Positions 54,971-63,922 of a DNA stretch of 64,000 nucleotides are shown here, piece after piece. Origin of the DNA: Hyphomicrobiales bacterium (lineage in GTDB: Bacteria > Pseudomonadota > Alphaproteobacteria > Rhizobiales > Rhizobiaceae); assembly GCA_900472625.1 (NCBI GenBank), contig UCIT01000015.1, positions 157,721-221,720 on the forward strand, written 5' to 3'. Under the pieces are notes generated by a model, which saw only the letters and a program-made list of their open reading frames with translations, was not told where the DNA came from and made no database searches. The position numbers were made by a program, and so were the translations under genes. Every line of letters starts with the position of its first letter. Position 1 is the first letter of the stretch.

Positions 54971-55852
54971 ATGAAATCGAAGACCCAAGGCTATATTTTC
55001 GTTCTTCTGGCGATCACCATTTTCTCCATCCAGGACGGCATCTCGAAACATCTCGGCAGCGCCTACCCGCCCGTCTTCGTGACGATGATCCGCTACTGGG
55101 CATTCGGTTTGTTTACGGTTGTTCTAGCCTCGAAAATGCGCGGCGGCATACTTGCGACGGCGCGCACCAAACGGCCGGTGCTGCAGGTTATCCGCGGGTT
55201 GTTGCTGGCATCGCAGGTGGTTGTCGTGATTAGCTGCTTTGCGGTCATCGGCCTTGCGCATTCGCAGGCGATCTTTTCCGTGACGCCGATCCTGATCGCG
55301 CTGCTCTCCATGCCGCTGCTCGGAGAACGGGTCGGTTGGCGGCGGTGGACGGCGATCGGCACCGGGCTTGCCGGCGTGCTCTTGATCCTGAAACCCGATG
55401 GCGGCTTCTTCGACGTCAAGCTGCTGCTGGCCATCTTCTCCTGCCTTCTCTTCGCCTTCTATGTCATCGTCACGCGATTGGTGAGCCGCGACGATTCGTC
55501 GATGACCAGCTTTTTCTACACCGGCGTCGTCGGCGCGGTTGCGATGACGCTGGTCGGCCCCTTCTATTGGACGTGGATGTCGCCGGGAGACTGGGGCTGG
55601 ATGGCGCTGGTGTGCATGACCAGCATATCAAGCCACTACTTTCTTATCCGTGCCTACGACATGCTGGATGCGGCAGCCGTTCAGCCGCTGACCTATCTGC
55701 AGCTCGTTTATGCCTCGATCATCGGTGTCACCATCTATGGCGAAACGCTGAACCTAAACACGATCGTCGGCTCGGTCATCGTCGTCGCCTCCGGCATTTT
55801 CACCATCTGGCGCGAGCATGTCGTCGGTCGCCGGCAGGTGACAAGACGGTAA
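54971..55852 (+). CDS. DMT-superfamily (EamA) transporter
   Basis: A 293-residue protein of ten helices in two EamA repeats (first about residues 8-135, second about 150-285), with FLLAIT-like start GYIFVLLAITIFSIQDGISKHLG and the C-terminal repeat LTYLQLVYASIIGVTIYGETLN. Members export amino acids or other metabolites. Lying next to the AldR-type gene, amino acid transport is a reasonable guess, but nothing in the sequence fixes the substrate. Confidence 0.88.
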   Translation: MKSKTQGYIFVLLAITIFSIQDGISKHLGSAYPPVFVTMIRYWAFGLFTVVLASKMRGGILATARTKRPVLQVIRGLLLASQVVVVISCFAVIGLAHSQAIFSVTPILIALLSMPLLGERVGWRRWTAIGTGLAGVLLILKPDGGFFDVKLLLAIFSCLLFAFYVIVTRLVSRDDSSMTSFFYTGVVGAVAMTLVGPFYWTWMSPGDWGWMALVCMTSISSHYFLIRAYDMLDAAAVQPLTYLQLVYASIIGVTIYGETLNLNTIVGSVIVVASGIFTIWREHVVGRRQVTRR

Positions 55853-55942
55853 AGACCGCATATGCAATTTTAGCGAAATGTATAAATTCATTTCAATCTG
55901 CAGGAGTTATGCTCTACCCACGTTCACATTGGGAGAGGCATC

Positions 55943-56275
55943 ATGCAAAATCTCAACATCATCACGCGAAAGGCGGATCGCAAGTATTGCCGGGTGTTCG
56001 GCAAGGTCCGCTACCTGACCAAGGAAGTCGACGCGCGCATCCTCAACATGTCGATCACGGGCGTAGCGCTGGAAGTCCGGTCACCGCTCTATGCAGCTTC
56101 CGGCAGCCGCGTGCAGATCCTTGCCGACGACCTTGGAACGTTGCACGGCGTGATCCGCTGGAGCCACAACGGCCGCCTCGGAATCCAGTTCGATCCGAAC
56201 TCGAACGCCCGCGCCCAGGTCGCTTCCTATTTCCGGTTCTTCCACAAGGACGTGAAGCCCGTTCTGGCGCGATAA
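55943..56275 (+). CDS. PilZ-domain protein
   Basis: A 110-residue single PilZ domain, a cyclic-di-GMP receptor fold. Basic residues early on (RKADRKYCRVFGKVRYL) and the NMSITGVALEV stretch match the RxxxR and D/NxSxxG motifs in outline, with the first arginine pattern not exact. It is preceded by GGGAGAGG and stands alone between the EamA and CpdB genes. Binding of c-di-GMP is inferred; a diguanylate cyclase lies 4 kb away. Confidence 0.8.
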   Translation: MQNLNIITRKADRKYCRVFGKVRYLTKEVDARILNMSITGVALEVRSPLYAASGSRVQILADDLGTLHGVIRWSHNGRLGIQFDPNSNARAQVASYFRFFHKDVKPVLAR

Positions 56276-56399
56276 GTCGGCACAACCGCAAATCAGCGCT
56301 GCAGCGATATTCCCCTGTCATTTTCAGGGTTTACTCCTTCCGGAATCACCCTAGTCTCGCCATCGGGCCGGGCGACGCGTGATTTTCGAAGGAGTTTTC

Positions 56400-58388
56400 A
56401 TGTCTTCCACTCTTGACCTTCCGCCGATGAGCAGGCGTTCGCTGCTCTCGGGCATTGCCGCGACCTCGGCGCTGGTGCTGCTGCATCCGTTCACCGCACG
56501 CGCAGCCGCCAATCAGGCGCATCTGCGGCTGATGGAAACGACGGACATTCACGTTAACGTCTTTCCCTACGACTATTATGCCGACAAGCCGAACGACACG
56601 ATGGGACTGGCGCGCACCGCGACGATCATCGACAGCATTCGCGCCGAAGCCGCCAACTCGCTGCTGATCGACAACGGCGACGTGCTGCAGGGCAATCCGA
56701 TGGGCGATTACATGGCCTATCAACACGGCCTGAAGGACGGAGACGTCCATCCTGTCATCAAAGCGATGAATACGCTCGGCTACACCGTCGGCACGCTTGG
56801 CAATCACGAGTTCAACTACGGCCTCGACTTCATGTTCAAGGTTCTGAACGGCGCCAATTTCCCGTTCGTCTGCGCCAACCTGACGAAGGGTCAGCTCGCC
56901 TCCGATCCGAAGCAAGACGATCTTTTCTTCAAGCCCTACATCATCGTCGAGAAGACGATCAAGGACGGGGCCGGCAACGAGAGCCCGGTGAAGATCGGCT
57001 TCATCGGTTTCGTACCACCGCAGATCATGCTCTGGGACATCAAAAACCTCGAGGGCAAGGCGCAGACCCGCGATATCGTCGAGGCGGCTAAGGCCTGGGT
57101 TCCCGCGATGAAGGAAGCGGGCGCCGATATTGTGATTGCCCTGTCGCATTCGGGTATCGATGGGACGGCACCATCCGAGAAGATGGAGAACGCGTCTCTG
57201 CATCTGGCGGCGGTCGATGGCATCGATGCGATCTTTACCGGTCACCAACATCTGGTGTTCCCCGGCCCCAAGACTTGGGACGGCATCCAGAATGCGGATC
57301 CGGTCAAGGGGACGCTGCACGGTAAGCCAGCCGTCATGGCCGGCTTCTGGGGCTCGCATCTCGGTTTGATCGATCTGTTGCTTGAGAAGGACGGCAAGAG
57401 TTGGAGGATCGTCGACTTCACGTCGGAAGCCCGGCCGATCTATCATCGTGACGACAAGAAGAAGGTCGTGGCCGATGTGGCCGACAAGAAGGACGTGATC
57501 GACGCGGCCAAAGCCGAGCACGAGGCGACGCTTGCCTATGTCCGGACCCCGGTCGGCAAGACGTCGGCGCCACTCTATTCGTATTTTGCGCTGGTCGCCG
57601 ACGACCCTTCGGTGCAGATCGTCAGCCAGGCGCAGACCTGGTACATCAAGCAGATGCTCGCTGATACCGAGTTCAAGGACCTAGCCGTGCTGTCGGCGGC
57701 AGCGCCGTTCAAATCTGGCGGACGCGGCGGCGCGGACTATTACACCGATGTTCCGGCTGGCGATCTGGCGATTAAGAACATCGCCGATCTCTACCTCTAC
57801 CCGAACACGGTGCAGGCTGTCGTCATCACGGGCGCGCAGGTGAAGAACTGGCTGGAGATGTCGGCCGGGATGTTCAACGAGGTGAAGCCGGGGACGAAGG
57901 ACGCCGATCTTCTGAACGCCGACTTCCCGTCCTACAATTTCGATGTGATCGACGGGGTCACCTATCAGATCGACCTCGCGCAACCCCGCAAGTTCGACAA
58001 TGACGGCAAGGTGATCAATGCCGATGCCAACCGCATCCAGAACCTGCAGTTCGACGGCAAGCCGATCGATCCGGAGCGAAAGTTCGTCGTCGTCACCAAC
58101 AATTACCGGGCGGGCGGCGGCGGCAAGTTCCCAGACGTCGCGGCCGACAAAGTGGTGTTCCAGGCGCCCGATACGAACCGCGACGTGATCGTGCGCTATG
58201 TCCACGAACAGGGCACCATCAACCCGTCGGCCGACGGCAACTGGACCTTCAAGCCGGTGGACGGCGCGACGGCGACGTTCCAGAGCGGCCCGAAAGCGAA
58301 GCAGTTCATCGCCGACGTCAAGGGCGCGAGGATCGAGGATGCCGGAGAAGGCACGGATGGCTTTGCCAAGTTCAGGCTGGTTCTCTGA
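56400..58388 (+). CDS. cpdB: Tat-exported 2',3'-cyclic nucleotide phosphodiesterase/3'-nucleotidase
   Basis: A 662-residue periplasmic metallophosphoesterase. An N-terminal Tat signal (SRRSLLSGIAATSALVLLHPFTARA) precedes the metallophosphatase domain with METTDIHVNVFPYDYY, NGDVLQGNPMGDY, GNHEFNYGLDF, ALSHSGID and TGHQHLVFPG. The 5'-nucleotidase C-terminal domain occupies about the last 270 residues. It releases nucleosides and phosphate from external cyclic nucleotides. The ATG at 56400 has a GAAGGAG site. Only half a Pho box (CTGTCAT) is seen upstream. The Tat genes of this window would export it. Confidence 0.94.
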   Translation: MSSTLDLPPMSRRSLLSGIAATSALVLLHPFTARAAANQAHLRLMETTDIHVNVFPYDYYADKPNDTMGLARTATIIDSIRAEAANSLLIDNGDVLQGNPMGDYMAYQHGLKDGDVHPVIKAMNTLGYTVGTLGNHEFNYGLDFMFKVLNGANFPFVCANLTKGQLASDPKQDDLFFKPYIIVEKTIKDGAGNESPVKIGFIGFVPPQIMLWDIKNLEGKAQTRDIVEAAKAWVPAMKEAGADIVIALSHSGIDGTAPSEKMENASLHLAAVDGIDAIFTGHQHLVFPGPKTWDGIQNADPVKGTLHGKPAVMAGFWGSHLGLIDLLLEKDGKSWRIVDFTSEARPIYHRDDKKKVVADVADKKDVIDAAKAEHEATLAYVRTPVGKTSAPLYSYFALVADDPSVQIVSQAQTWYIKQMLADTEFKDLAVLSAAAPFKSGGRGGADYYTDVPAGDLAIKNIADLYLYPNTVQAVVITGAQVKNWLEMSAGMFNEVKPGTKDADLLNADFPSYNFDVIDGVTYQIDLAQPRKFDNDGKVINADANRIQNLQFDGKPIDPERKFVVVTNNYRAGGGGKFPDVAADKVVFQAPDTNRDVIVRYVHEQGTINPSADGNWTFKPVDGATATFQSGPKAKQFIADVKGARIEDAGEGTDGFAKFRLVL

Positions 58389-58420
58389 TTGTGGGAAACG
58401 GCGAGGCAGACATGCCTCGC

Positions 58421-59407
58421 CTACTCGGCCGCCAGCGGCATCTCGCTTGCGGCGATCTCGCCGAGCGCTGCCGTGAAATCCGCGTGATTGGGGCAGTTCG
58501 AGAGCAACTTGTGAAAAGCCTCGATCATCCAGCTCGCGGCCGGTCCCGGCGGATTGGCAATACGGCGTATCGCGTAAATCGGGTACTCGCCCTGTTCGTA
58601 GGCCTGCAGGTCGAGATGGACCAATGTGCCGTTGGCGAGATCGTCGCGAATGATCGATGCCGGCAAACCGCCCCAGCCAAGTCCGCCACGGATCAGCGCA
58701 TGCTTGGTGGCGATATCGCTGACCCGCCATGTCTTGTAGGACAGGACGTTGAAGTCCCGCCCCTTGGTCAGACCAGATGCGTCGGTGACAACGAGCTGAA
58801 CCTCCTCGCGCACGTCGCCCATGGTCAGCGGCCGATCGATCTCCGCCAGCGGGTGATGTCGTGACGCGACCGGCATCATGAAGGAGTGGCCGATCTTTTC
58901 GACGGTGATCGAATCGTCCTGCTTCAGCACAGCGCCGCCGATACCGATCGTCGCCTTACCCGACAGCACAGCCTCCATGACCATGCCGAGTTCACCAGCG
59001 CTCAGATTGAGTGCGACAGATGGAAACCGGTCTCTAAACTCACGCAACACGGCGACCACCGCTTGCGACGGCACCATGACGCTGATGGCCACCGAGACTT
59101 CAGCCTCCAGACCTTCCTTTAAGCTCTTCACGCGGGCCCGCATCACCTGCAGATCGCTCATCAGCCGCCGCGCATCCTCAAGCATCGCCTTGCCGGCTTC
59201 CGTGAGCTTCGGCTGGCGGGCACCGGAACGCTCAAAGAGTTGCATCTCAAGCTGCGATTCAAGGTTGGCAATGGTGTAGCTGACCACGGACTGGGCCCGG
59301 TTGAGCATGCGCGATGCAGCCGAAAAGCTGCCGGTCTCTGCTACCGTCAGGAAAACCTGCAGCTGGTCCAGTGTCGGGTTCGGCAACATGACGTCCATCC
59401 AATCCAT
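58421..59407 (-). CDS. LysR-family transcriptional regulator
   Basis: A 328-residue regulator with an N-terminal winged helix-turn-helix (LDQLQVFLTVAETGSFSAASRMLNRAQSVVSYTIANLESQLEMQLFER) and the effector-binding domain behind it. Three in-frame ATGs (59407, 59398, 59389) compete as start; the third follows a GGATGGA site. It is divergent from the azoreductase gene, with 125 bases between, and probably regulates it in response to a quinone or dye-type inducer; the effector is not known. Confidence 0.9.
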   Translation of the reverse strand: MDWMDVMLPNPTLDQLQVFLTVAETGSFSAASRMLNRAQSVVSYTIANLESQLEMQLFERSGARQPKLTEAGKAMLEDARRLMSDLQVMRARVKSLKEGLEAEVSVAISVMVPSQAVVAVLREFRDRFPSVALNLSAGELGMVMEAVLSGKATIGIGGAVLKQDDSITVEKIGHSFMMPVASRHHPLAEIDRPLTMGDVREEVQLVVTDASGLTKGRDFNVLSYKTWRVSDIATKHALIRGGLGWGGLPASIIRDDLANGTLVHLDLQAYEQGEYPIYAIRRIANPPGPAASWMIEAFHKLLSNCPNHADFTAALGEIAASEMPLAAE

Positions 59408-59423
59408 CGATAGTTTCGATCGA
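59407..59423. promoter_or_regulatory. LysR-box-like dyad between LysR gene and azoR
   Basis: TCGAT and ATCGA separated by seven bases, at the LysR start region. It resembles the T-N11-A dyads bound by LysR-type proteins, in the only spacer shared with azoR. Confidence 0.4.
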
Positions 59424-59532
59424 CATTATCCCAGTTTTTTCGATAGGCCGCCAGACCTATTTCTCTCTCCGACGCCGCGTTTCAAATCTGTCGAGCAAAC
59501 GCGGAAACGCAAAGACCAGAGGAATAACAATC

Positions 59533-60147
59533 ATGTCGTCCATTCTGCTCCTGACCTCCAGCCCGCGCGCTGAGTCTCTTTCGACCACCATCGCTGCCGA
59601 CCTCGCCGCGAAGCTTCAGGCACAGCAGCCGGGCAGCGTTGTGGTTCGCCGCGACCTCGCTGCAAACCCGCTGCCGCATATCGACGACCTGTTCACCGCT
59701 GCCATCCGCAAGCCGGTCGATGCGCGCACCGCTGAAGAAAGCACCGCGGCAAAGATCTCCGACGAACTGGTCAACGAGCTGCTCGCAGCCGACACGATCG
59801 TCATCGGTACCGGTCTCATCAACTTCAACATCTATTCGTCGCTGAAGACCTGGATCGACAACGTCGCGCGCGCCGGCCTGACCTTCAAGTACACCGAAAG
59901 CGGCCCGGTCGGCCTTGCGACCGGCAAGAAGGTCTATGTCGTGCTGGCCTCCGGCGGCGTCTACTCGCAGGGTCCGGCAGCCGGAATGAACCATGCCGTG
60001 CCTTATCTGAAGACCGTCTTCGGCTTCCTCGGCATCACCGATGTCGAAACGATCTATGTCGAAGGCCTGGCCTTCGGTCCGGAAGCTGCCGAGAAGGCTA
60101 TCGGTGCCGCCAAGGCACGCGCCGAAGAACTGGCCCTCGCTGCCTAA
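59533..60147 (+). CDS. azoR: FMN-dependent NADH azoreductase
   Basis: A 204-residue flavodoxin-fold enzyme that reduces azo dyes and quinones with NADH. The N terminus SSILLLTSSPRAESLSTTIAADL holds the FMN phosphate loop, and INFNIYSSLKTWIDNVARAGLTFKY with VYVVLASGGVYSQGPA is the family core. It is divergent from the LysR gene and is followed by a terminator, so it is a single-gene unit likely under that regulator. Confidence 0.94.
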   Translation: MSSILLLTSSPRAESLSTTIAADLAAKLQAQQPGSVVVRRDLAANPLPHIDDLFTAAIRKPVDARTAEESTAAKISDELVNELLAADTIVIGTGLINFNIYSSLKTWIDNVARAGLTFKYTESGPVGLATGKKVYVVLASGGVYSQGPAAGMNHAVPYLKTVFGFLGITDVETIYVEGLAFGPEAAEKAIGAAKARAEELALAA

Positions 60148-60167
60148 TTCAAGCGCATCCATTGATC

Positions 60168-60204
60168 AGGACGGTCGGCCCATCGCCGGCCGTCCTTTGC
60201 TTTT
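60168..60204 (+). terminator. Terminator after azoR
   Basis: AGGACGG-TCGGC pairs with GCCGGCCGTCCT (one mismatch) around CCATC, then TTGCTTTT, 20 bases past the azoR stop. Confidence 0.82.
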
Positions 60205-60237
60205 GTCAGCATCGCGGACTGATTGACGCTTTGCGGA

Positions 60238-61512
60238 TCATTCGCCGCGATCGATGAAACCGGCGCGGCCCACGACGCAATTGCGACCATTCTTTTTGGC
60301 CTGGTAAAGCCGCTGGTCGGCGGCCGACAGCAATGCCGAAAAGCCATCACCATCATCACCGACCGTCGCCACCCCGAGACTGATGGTCACGGGCTTGCCA
60401 TCCGGCGTGGCGACGCTGGATTCGATAGTCCACCGCAATCGTTCGGCAAGGCGCAATGCCTCTCCATGATCCGTCGCCGGGCAGACCGCGACGAACTCCT
60501 CGCCGCCGAAGCGGAACATGCGGTCGGTGGCGCGCAGTATCGTGCCGAGACGCATCGCAATGGCGCGAAGCACCTCATCGCCCTGCAGGTGGCCGAACTC
60601 ATCGTTGACGTTCTTGAAATGGTCGGCATCGAGGATGATCACGGTGGCGAAATGCCCTTGCCGCAACGACTCGCGAACCATCAGGGGCGCTTCCATTTCC
60701 ATCCGCGTCCGGTCGTAGAGGCCGGTCAGAATGTCTCGTCCGGTGCGGTTGAGCAGATCGTTGTAGCGTTCACGAAAGGTCAGATCGCCGAAGATGTCGC
60801 CGATCGGGCGTACGCCCGAGGTGACCACGGCGCGACCGATCCAGATCTCATAGACGGCAAACAGCGCGGTGTAGATGCAGACGGCAAACATCTTCGCCTT
60901 CCAGCCACCCCAGAAGGCGGCTGCGGGCACGCCGAGGAAATAATGCAGCGCGCTGAAGAATGCGATCTGGTCGAAGGTCAGAAGCACGAGGCCGCAGATC
61001 AGGAAGCGCAGCACGACCTTGTGCCGGAGATATCGTCCGAGCCTTTCATAGAGCAGGATGATGCCGATGGCGTCCAGATAGAGAATCGCCGTGCCCCAGA
61101 GCATCAGCCACCCCATCTCCTTCAGAAACTCGTCGCTGGGCGCTCTGCCCGACGATAGCTCGACCGGCACGTGCCATTGCAAGATCCAGGCAATGCCGAC
61201 CGTCAGCAGGTTTCCGAGGAAGAGACCGTAGATCGGCTGGCGCACGATCGCCGCATCCTCCTGCAGATACAGCATCAGGATCATCATCAGCTTGCCGGTG
61301 AAGAAGATCGAGGAGCCCGGCGAGACGATGCCGAAAGGAAGCTGCACGTAGAAGACGGCCGCGAGGTATGTCTCCATGAAATGCATGACGCCAAGCGCCG
61401 TCAGGAACATGCCGAGGCCGATGCGGTGGCGAAAATGCAGCAGCGTGACCATCAGCGTGAAGTAGCTGACGGCCTCGATGATGAAGAGGAGCAGATTGAC
61501 GTCTGCCATCAT
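60238..61512 (-). CDS. Membrane-bound diguanylate cyclase (GGDEF)
   Basis: A 424-residue signalling enzyme. About seven hydrophobic helices fill residues 5-235, without a recognised sensory motif. The GGDEF domain follows, with DILTGLYDRTRMEME, DADHFKNVNDEFGHLQGDEVLR and the active-site loop FRFGGEEFVAV (GGEEF, catalytically competent), ending in ADQRLYQAKKNGRN. It should make cyclic-di-GMP from GTP. I see no RxxD product-inhibition site upstream of the loop. The start at 61512 (MMADVNLLLF) is favoured over a 44-residue longer frame. Signal sensed is unknown. Confidence 0.9.
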   Translation of the reverse strand: MMADVNLLLFIIEAVSYFTLMVTLLHFRHRIGLGMFLTALGVMHFMETYLAAVFYVQLPFGIVSPGSSIFFTGKLMMILMLYLQEDAAIVRQPIYGLFLGNLLTVGIAWILQWHVPVELSSGRAPSDEFLKEMGWLMLWGTAILYLDAIGIILLYERLGRYLRHKVVLRFLICGLVLLTFDQIAFFSALHYFLGVPAAAFWGGWKAKMFAVCIYTALFAVYEIWIGRAVVTSGVRPIGDIFGDLTFRERYNDLLNRTGRDILTGLYDRTRMEMEAPLMVRESLRQGHFATVIILDADHFKNVNDEFGHLQGDEVLRAIAMRLGTILRATDRMFRFGGEEFVAVCPATDHGEALRLAERLRWTIESSVATPDGKPVTISLGVATVGDDGDGFSALLSAADQRLYQAKKNGRNCVVGRAGFIDRGE

Positions 61513-61687
61513 CCGCACGTCCTTGCACCGCAGCGATACGGCCGGACGCTCATGAAAAGCAGAACCGCTGCGACCCGCGCATCGACGGGACCTGTTGCGG
61601 TCTGTCTTCCATTGAACTGTGGCACCGTACGATCCTGCAAACACTGCTTATCGCAAGATCGCTGCAATGTTTTAAAATTACATGAGC

Positions 61688-61708
61688 GAGCAGCCTTCCT
61701 GGCTGTTC
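61688..61708 (-). terminator. Possible terminator after HlyU-family gene
   Basis: On the minus strand GAACAGCC and GGCTGCTC pair (one G-T) around AGGAA, some 35 bases past the stop, with a distant AT-rich tail only. Confidence 0.45.
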
Positions 61709-61742
61709 GGCAGAGCAGGATCAGCGTGCGCGACCCGTGATA

Positions 61743-62075
61743 TCAGACCTGACGGATCTTCGCGCCATCACTGAACAGCGATGGGCCGTTCTGATCGATG
61801 ATCTGCTGCGCCTTGCGCACGGTGCACTCGATGGCGTCGTCGGTGGAGGAGAACATGTCGGCACGGATGAAGTTGCGCACCAGGACCTCGTCACCGACGA
61901 TCTTCTCGATGCGGCCGGCCAAGCGGTATTGACCGCCTTCCTTCTGCGGCGCGGCATAGATCGTGCAATCAGCGTAGGGTTGCGGATCAGATACCACGGC
62001 AGACCGAGCCGCGCTGGGCTGCTTTGCGCCGCCGCCAGAGAACATGGAGAAAATGCTGGAGAATATCGAAGCCAT
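61743..62075 (-). CDS. HlyU-family protein
   Basis: A 110-residue protein matching the HlyU family of Rhizobiales: YADCTIYAAPQKEGGQYRLAGRIEK, then LVRNFIRADMFSSTDDAIECTVRKAQQIIDQNGPSLF, with the conserved FIRAD and IIDQxG motifs. The family is named after a Vibrio activator, but no helix-turn-helix is obvious here and the molecular function in rhizobia is not established. It lies between the diguanylate cyclase and ilvA, on the same strand as both. Confidence 0.85.
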   Translation of the reverse strand: MASIFSSIFSMFSGGGAKQPSAARSAVVSDPQPYADCTIYAAPQKEGGQYRLAGRIEKIVGDEVLVRNFIRADMFSSTDDAIECTVRKAQQIIDQNGPSLFSDGAKIRQV

Positions 62076-62136
62076 GATGCGCCTTTGTCAGGAGGGCCGA
62101 TGCCGTCAAGGTTAAATAGGGTCGGTGCGGAAGAAG

Positions 62137-63387
62137 TTAAATGATGAGGTTCGCCAGAATCTCGTTTTCGGTGATGTCCTCGAAACCGATGCCTGCCGTC
62201 TCGAAATTTGCCAACAGCTCTGCAAAGTTCTCGGGCGCCTTGGTCTCGATGCCGATCAGCACCGAACCGAAGTTGCGCGCCGTCTTCTTCAAATACTCGA
62301 ACCGGGCGATATCGTCGTCTGGACCGAGCAGATTGAGGAAATCACGCAGTGCGCCCGGGCGCTGCGGCAGGCGCAGGATGAAGTATTTCTTCACACCGGT
62401 GTGGCGCATCGCCCTTTCCTTGACGTCAGGCAGGCGCTCGAAGTCGAAATTGCCGCCGGAGACGATGGCGATGACGGTCTTGCCGCGGATCGCTTCCGGA
62501 TCCATGGCTGCAATTGCCGTGAGCGACAGGGCGCCGGCCGGCTCAAGCACGACACCCTCGACGTTCAACATCTCGTTGATGGTGACGCAGATGGCGTTCT
62601 CCTGCATCAGCATCACCTGATCGCTCGGAAACGCCTTGAGCGCTGCAAAATTCAGGTCGCCAATGCGGGCAACGGCGGCGCCGTCGACGAAATTATCGAC
62701 CTTGGACAGCGTCACGACATCTCCAGCCTGGATGCTGCGCTTAAGGCTCGGGGCACCTGCTGGTTCGACAAAGACAAAGCCCGTGCTTGGAACGATGTCT
62801 TTCAGGTACCCGGTTGTGCCTGCGGCAAGTCCGCCGCCGCCAACCGGCATGACGACGATATCAGGTACTGTCCCGTCCGGCAGTTGCTGCATGATTTCGG
62901 CTGCGACGGTGGACTGGCCTTCGATGATGTCGGCATGGTCGAAGGGCGGCACCATGACTCCGTCGATGGTTTCGACGTAATCGCGGGCGGCCTTGTAGCA
63001 CTGGTCGAAGAAGTCACCGGTCAGCTTGATGGTGATGAACTCACCACCGAATATGCGGGTCTTGTCGATCTTCTGCTGCGGCGTGGTGACGGGCATGAAA
63101 ACCACGCCGTGAACGCCGAAATGACGGCATACGAAGGCGAATCCCTGGGCGTGGTTGCCGGCGGAGGCGCAGACGAAAATCTTGTCTGAAGCGCCTTCGG
63201 CGATACGCTTGCGGAAGAAATTGAACGCGCCACGAATTTTGTAGGAACGGACCGGCGACAGATCTTCGCGTTTCAACCAGATGTCGGCGCCATAGCGCGC
63301 AGACAAATGCTCGTTGAGTTGCAGCGGCGTTGCCGGGAACAGCCCGCGCAGGGCCTCCATGGCAGCTTCGACGTTCTGTCTGGTCAC
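62137..63387 (-). CDS. ilvA: Threonine ammonia-lyase (dehydratase)
   Basis: A 416-residue PLP enzyme converting threonine to 2-oxobutanoate, the first step of isoleucine synthesis. The PLP lysine lies in PVRSYKIRGAFNFF, the glycine-rich loop is VGGGGLAAGT, and the segment SAGNHAQGFAF is typical. The C-terminal ACT-like regulatory region (about residues 325-416, KYFILRLPQRPGALRDFLN) is single rather than double, matching the shorter form. Whether it is biosynthetic or catabolic cannot be told with certainty. Confidence 0.94.
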   Translation of the reverse strand: MTRQNVEAAMEALRGLFPATPLQLNEHLSARYGADIWLKREDLSPVRSYKIRGAFNFFRKRIAEGASDKIFVCASAGNHAQGFAFVCRHFGVHGVVFMPVTTPQQKIDKTRIFGGEFITIKLTGDFFDQCYKAARDYVETIDGVMVPPFDHADIIEGQSTVAAEIMQQLPDGTVPDIVVMPVGGGGLAAGTTGYLKDIVPSTGFVFVEPAGAPSLKRSIQAGDVVTLSKVDNFVDGAAVARIGDLNFAALKAFPSDQVMLMQENAICVTINEMLNVEGVVLEPAGALSLTAIAAMDPEAIRGKTVIAIVSGGNFDFERLPDVKERAMRHTGVKKYFILRLPQRPGALRDFLNLLGPDDDIARFEYLKKTARNFGSVLIGIETKAPENFAELLANFETAGIGFEDITENEILANLII

Positions 63388-63565
63388 GTTGTCAGTCCCT
63401 TGTTTCTCCGCCCGACCCTATGCCATAGGCATGGCGCGGAAAGAAGCCCATTTTCGGGTGCAGCGGTTCGCTCCGCGATCCGCAATTGCACGTCATTCGG
63501 GAATCGGGATGTGATAACGCAGTTGTGCGCTGGAAACGTTCGGGAACATCGTTATGGTAGGTTTC

Positions 63566-63922
63566 ATGACAGCAGACAAACTTGCCCGGCCAATCGCCTG
63601 GATCCTCCTTGCCGCCATCATCTTCGTCACCGTATCGCCGATCGGCCTGCGCCCGCATACGGTCACGTCGGTCAATATCGATCGTGGACTGGCCTATCTT
63701 GTCGTTGGCCTCGCCTTCGCGCTCGCCTATCCCAGGCACTGGATCACCGTGGCCGCCCTGTTGATCGTCGGGGCCGTGGGTATCGAATACCTGCAGTATC
63801 TCTCGCCCACGCGGCATGCGCGTCTGCACGACGCGGGCGTCAAAGCTGTTGGTGCGTGCATCGGCGTCCTTGCCGGCACGGTGTTCAATCGCTTTCGCAC
63901 ACCGAAGCTCGACGCGCGATAA
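63566..63922 (+). CDS. VanZ-like small membrane protein
   Basis: A 118-residue protein with about four helices and a VanZ-type core (LARPIAWILLAAIIFVTVSPIGLRP, VGIEYLQYLSPTRHARLHDAGVKAVGACIGVLAG). The E-Q near GIEYLQ and the final D-A-N/K pattern are the family's conserved polar residues. The start is put at 63566 (MTADKLARP), after a TAGGT; an ATG four codons earlier is possible. Function of these short proteins is unknown; resistance to teicoplanin was shown for a distant relative only. Divergent from ilvA. Confidence 0.78.
   Translation: MTADKLARPIAWILLAAIIFVTVSPIGLRPHTVTSVNIDRGLAYLVVGLAFALAYPRHWITVAALLIVGAVGIEYLQYLSPTRHARLHDAGVKAVGACIGVLAGTVFNRFRTPKLDAR

Noticed and set aside
56315..56321. 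CTGTCAT half of a Pho box before cpdB
   Set aside because: The second half-site at the required spacing is absent, so PhoB control of cpdB is not supported.
56346..57521. Minus-strand open frame of 391 codons opposite cpdB
   Set aside because: Antisense to the metallophosphoesterase motifs, His/Val/Asp-rich without any fold pattern.
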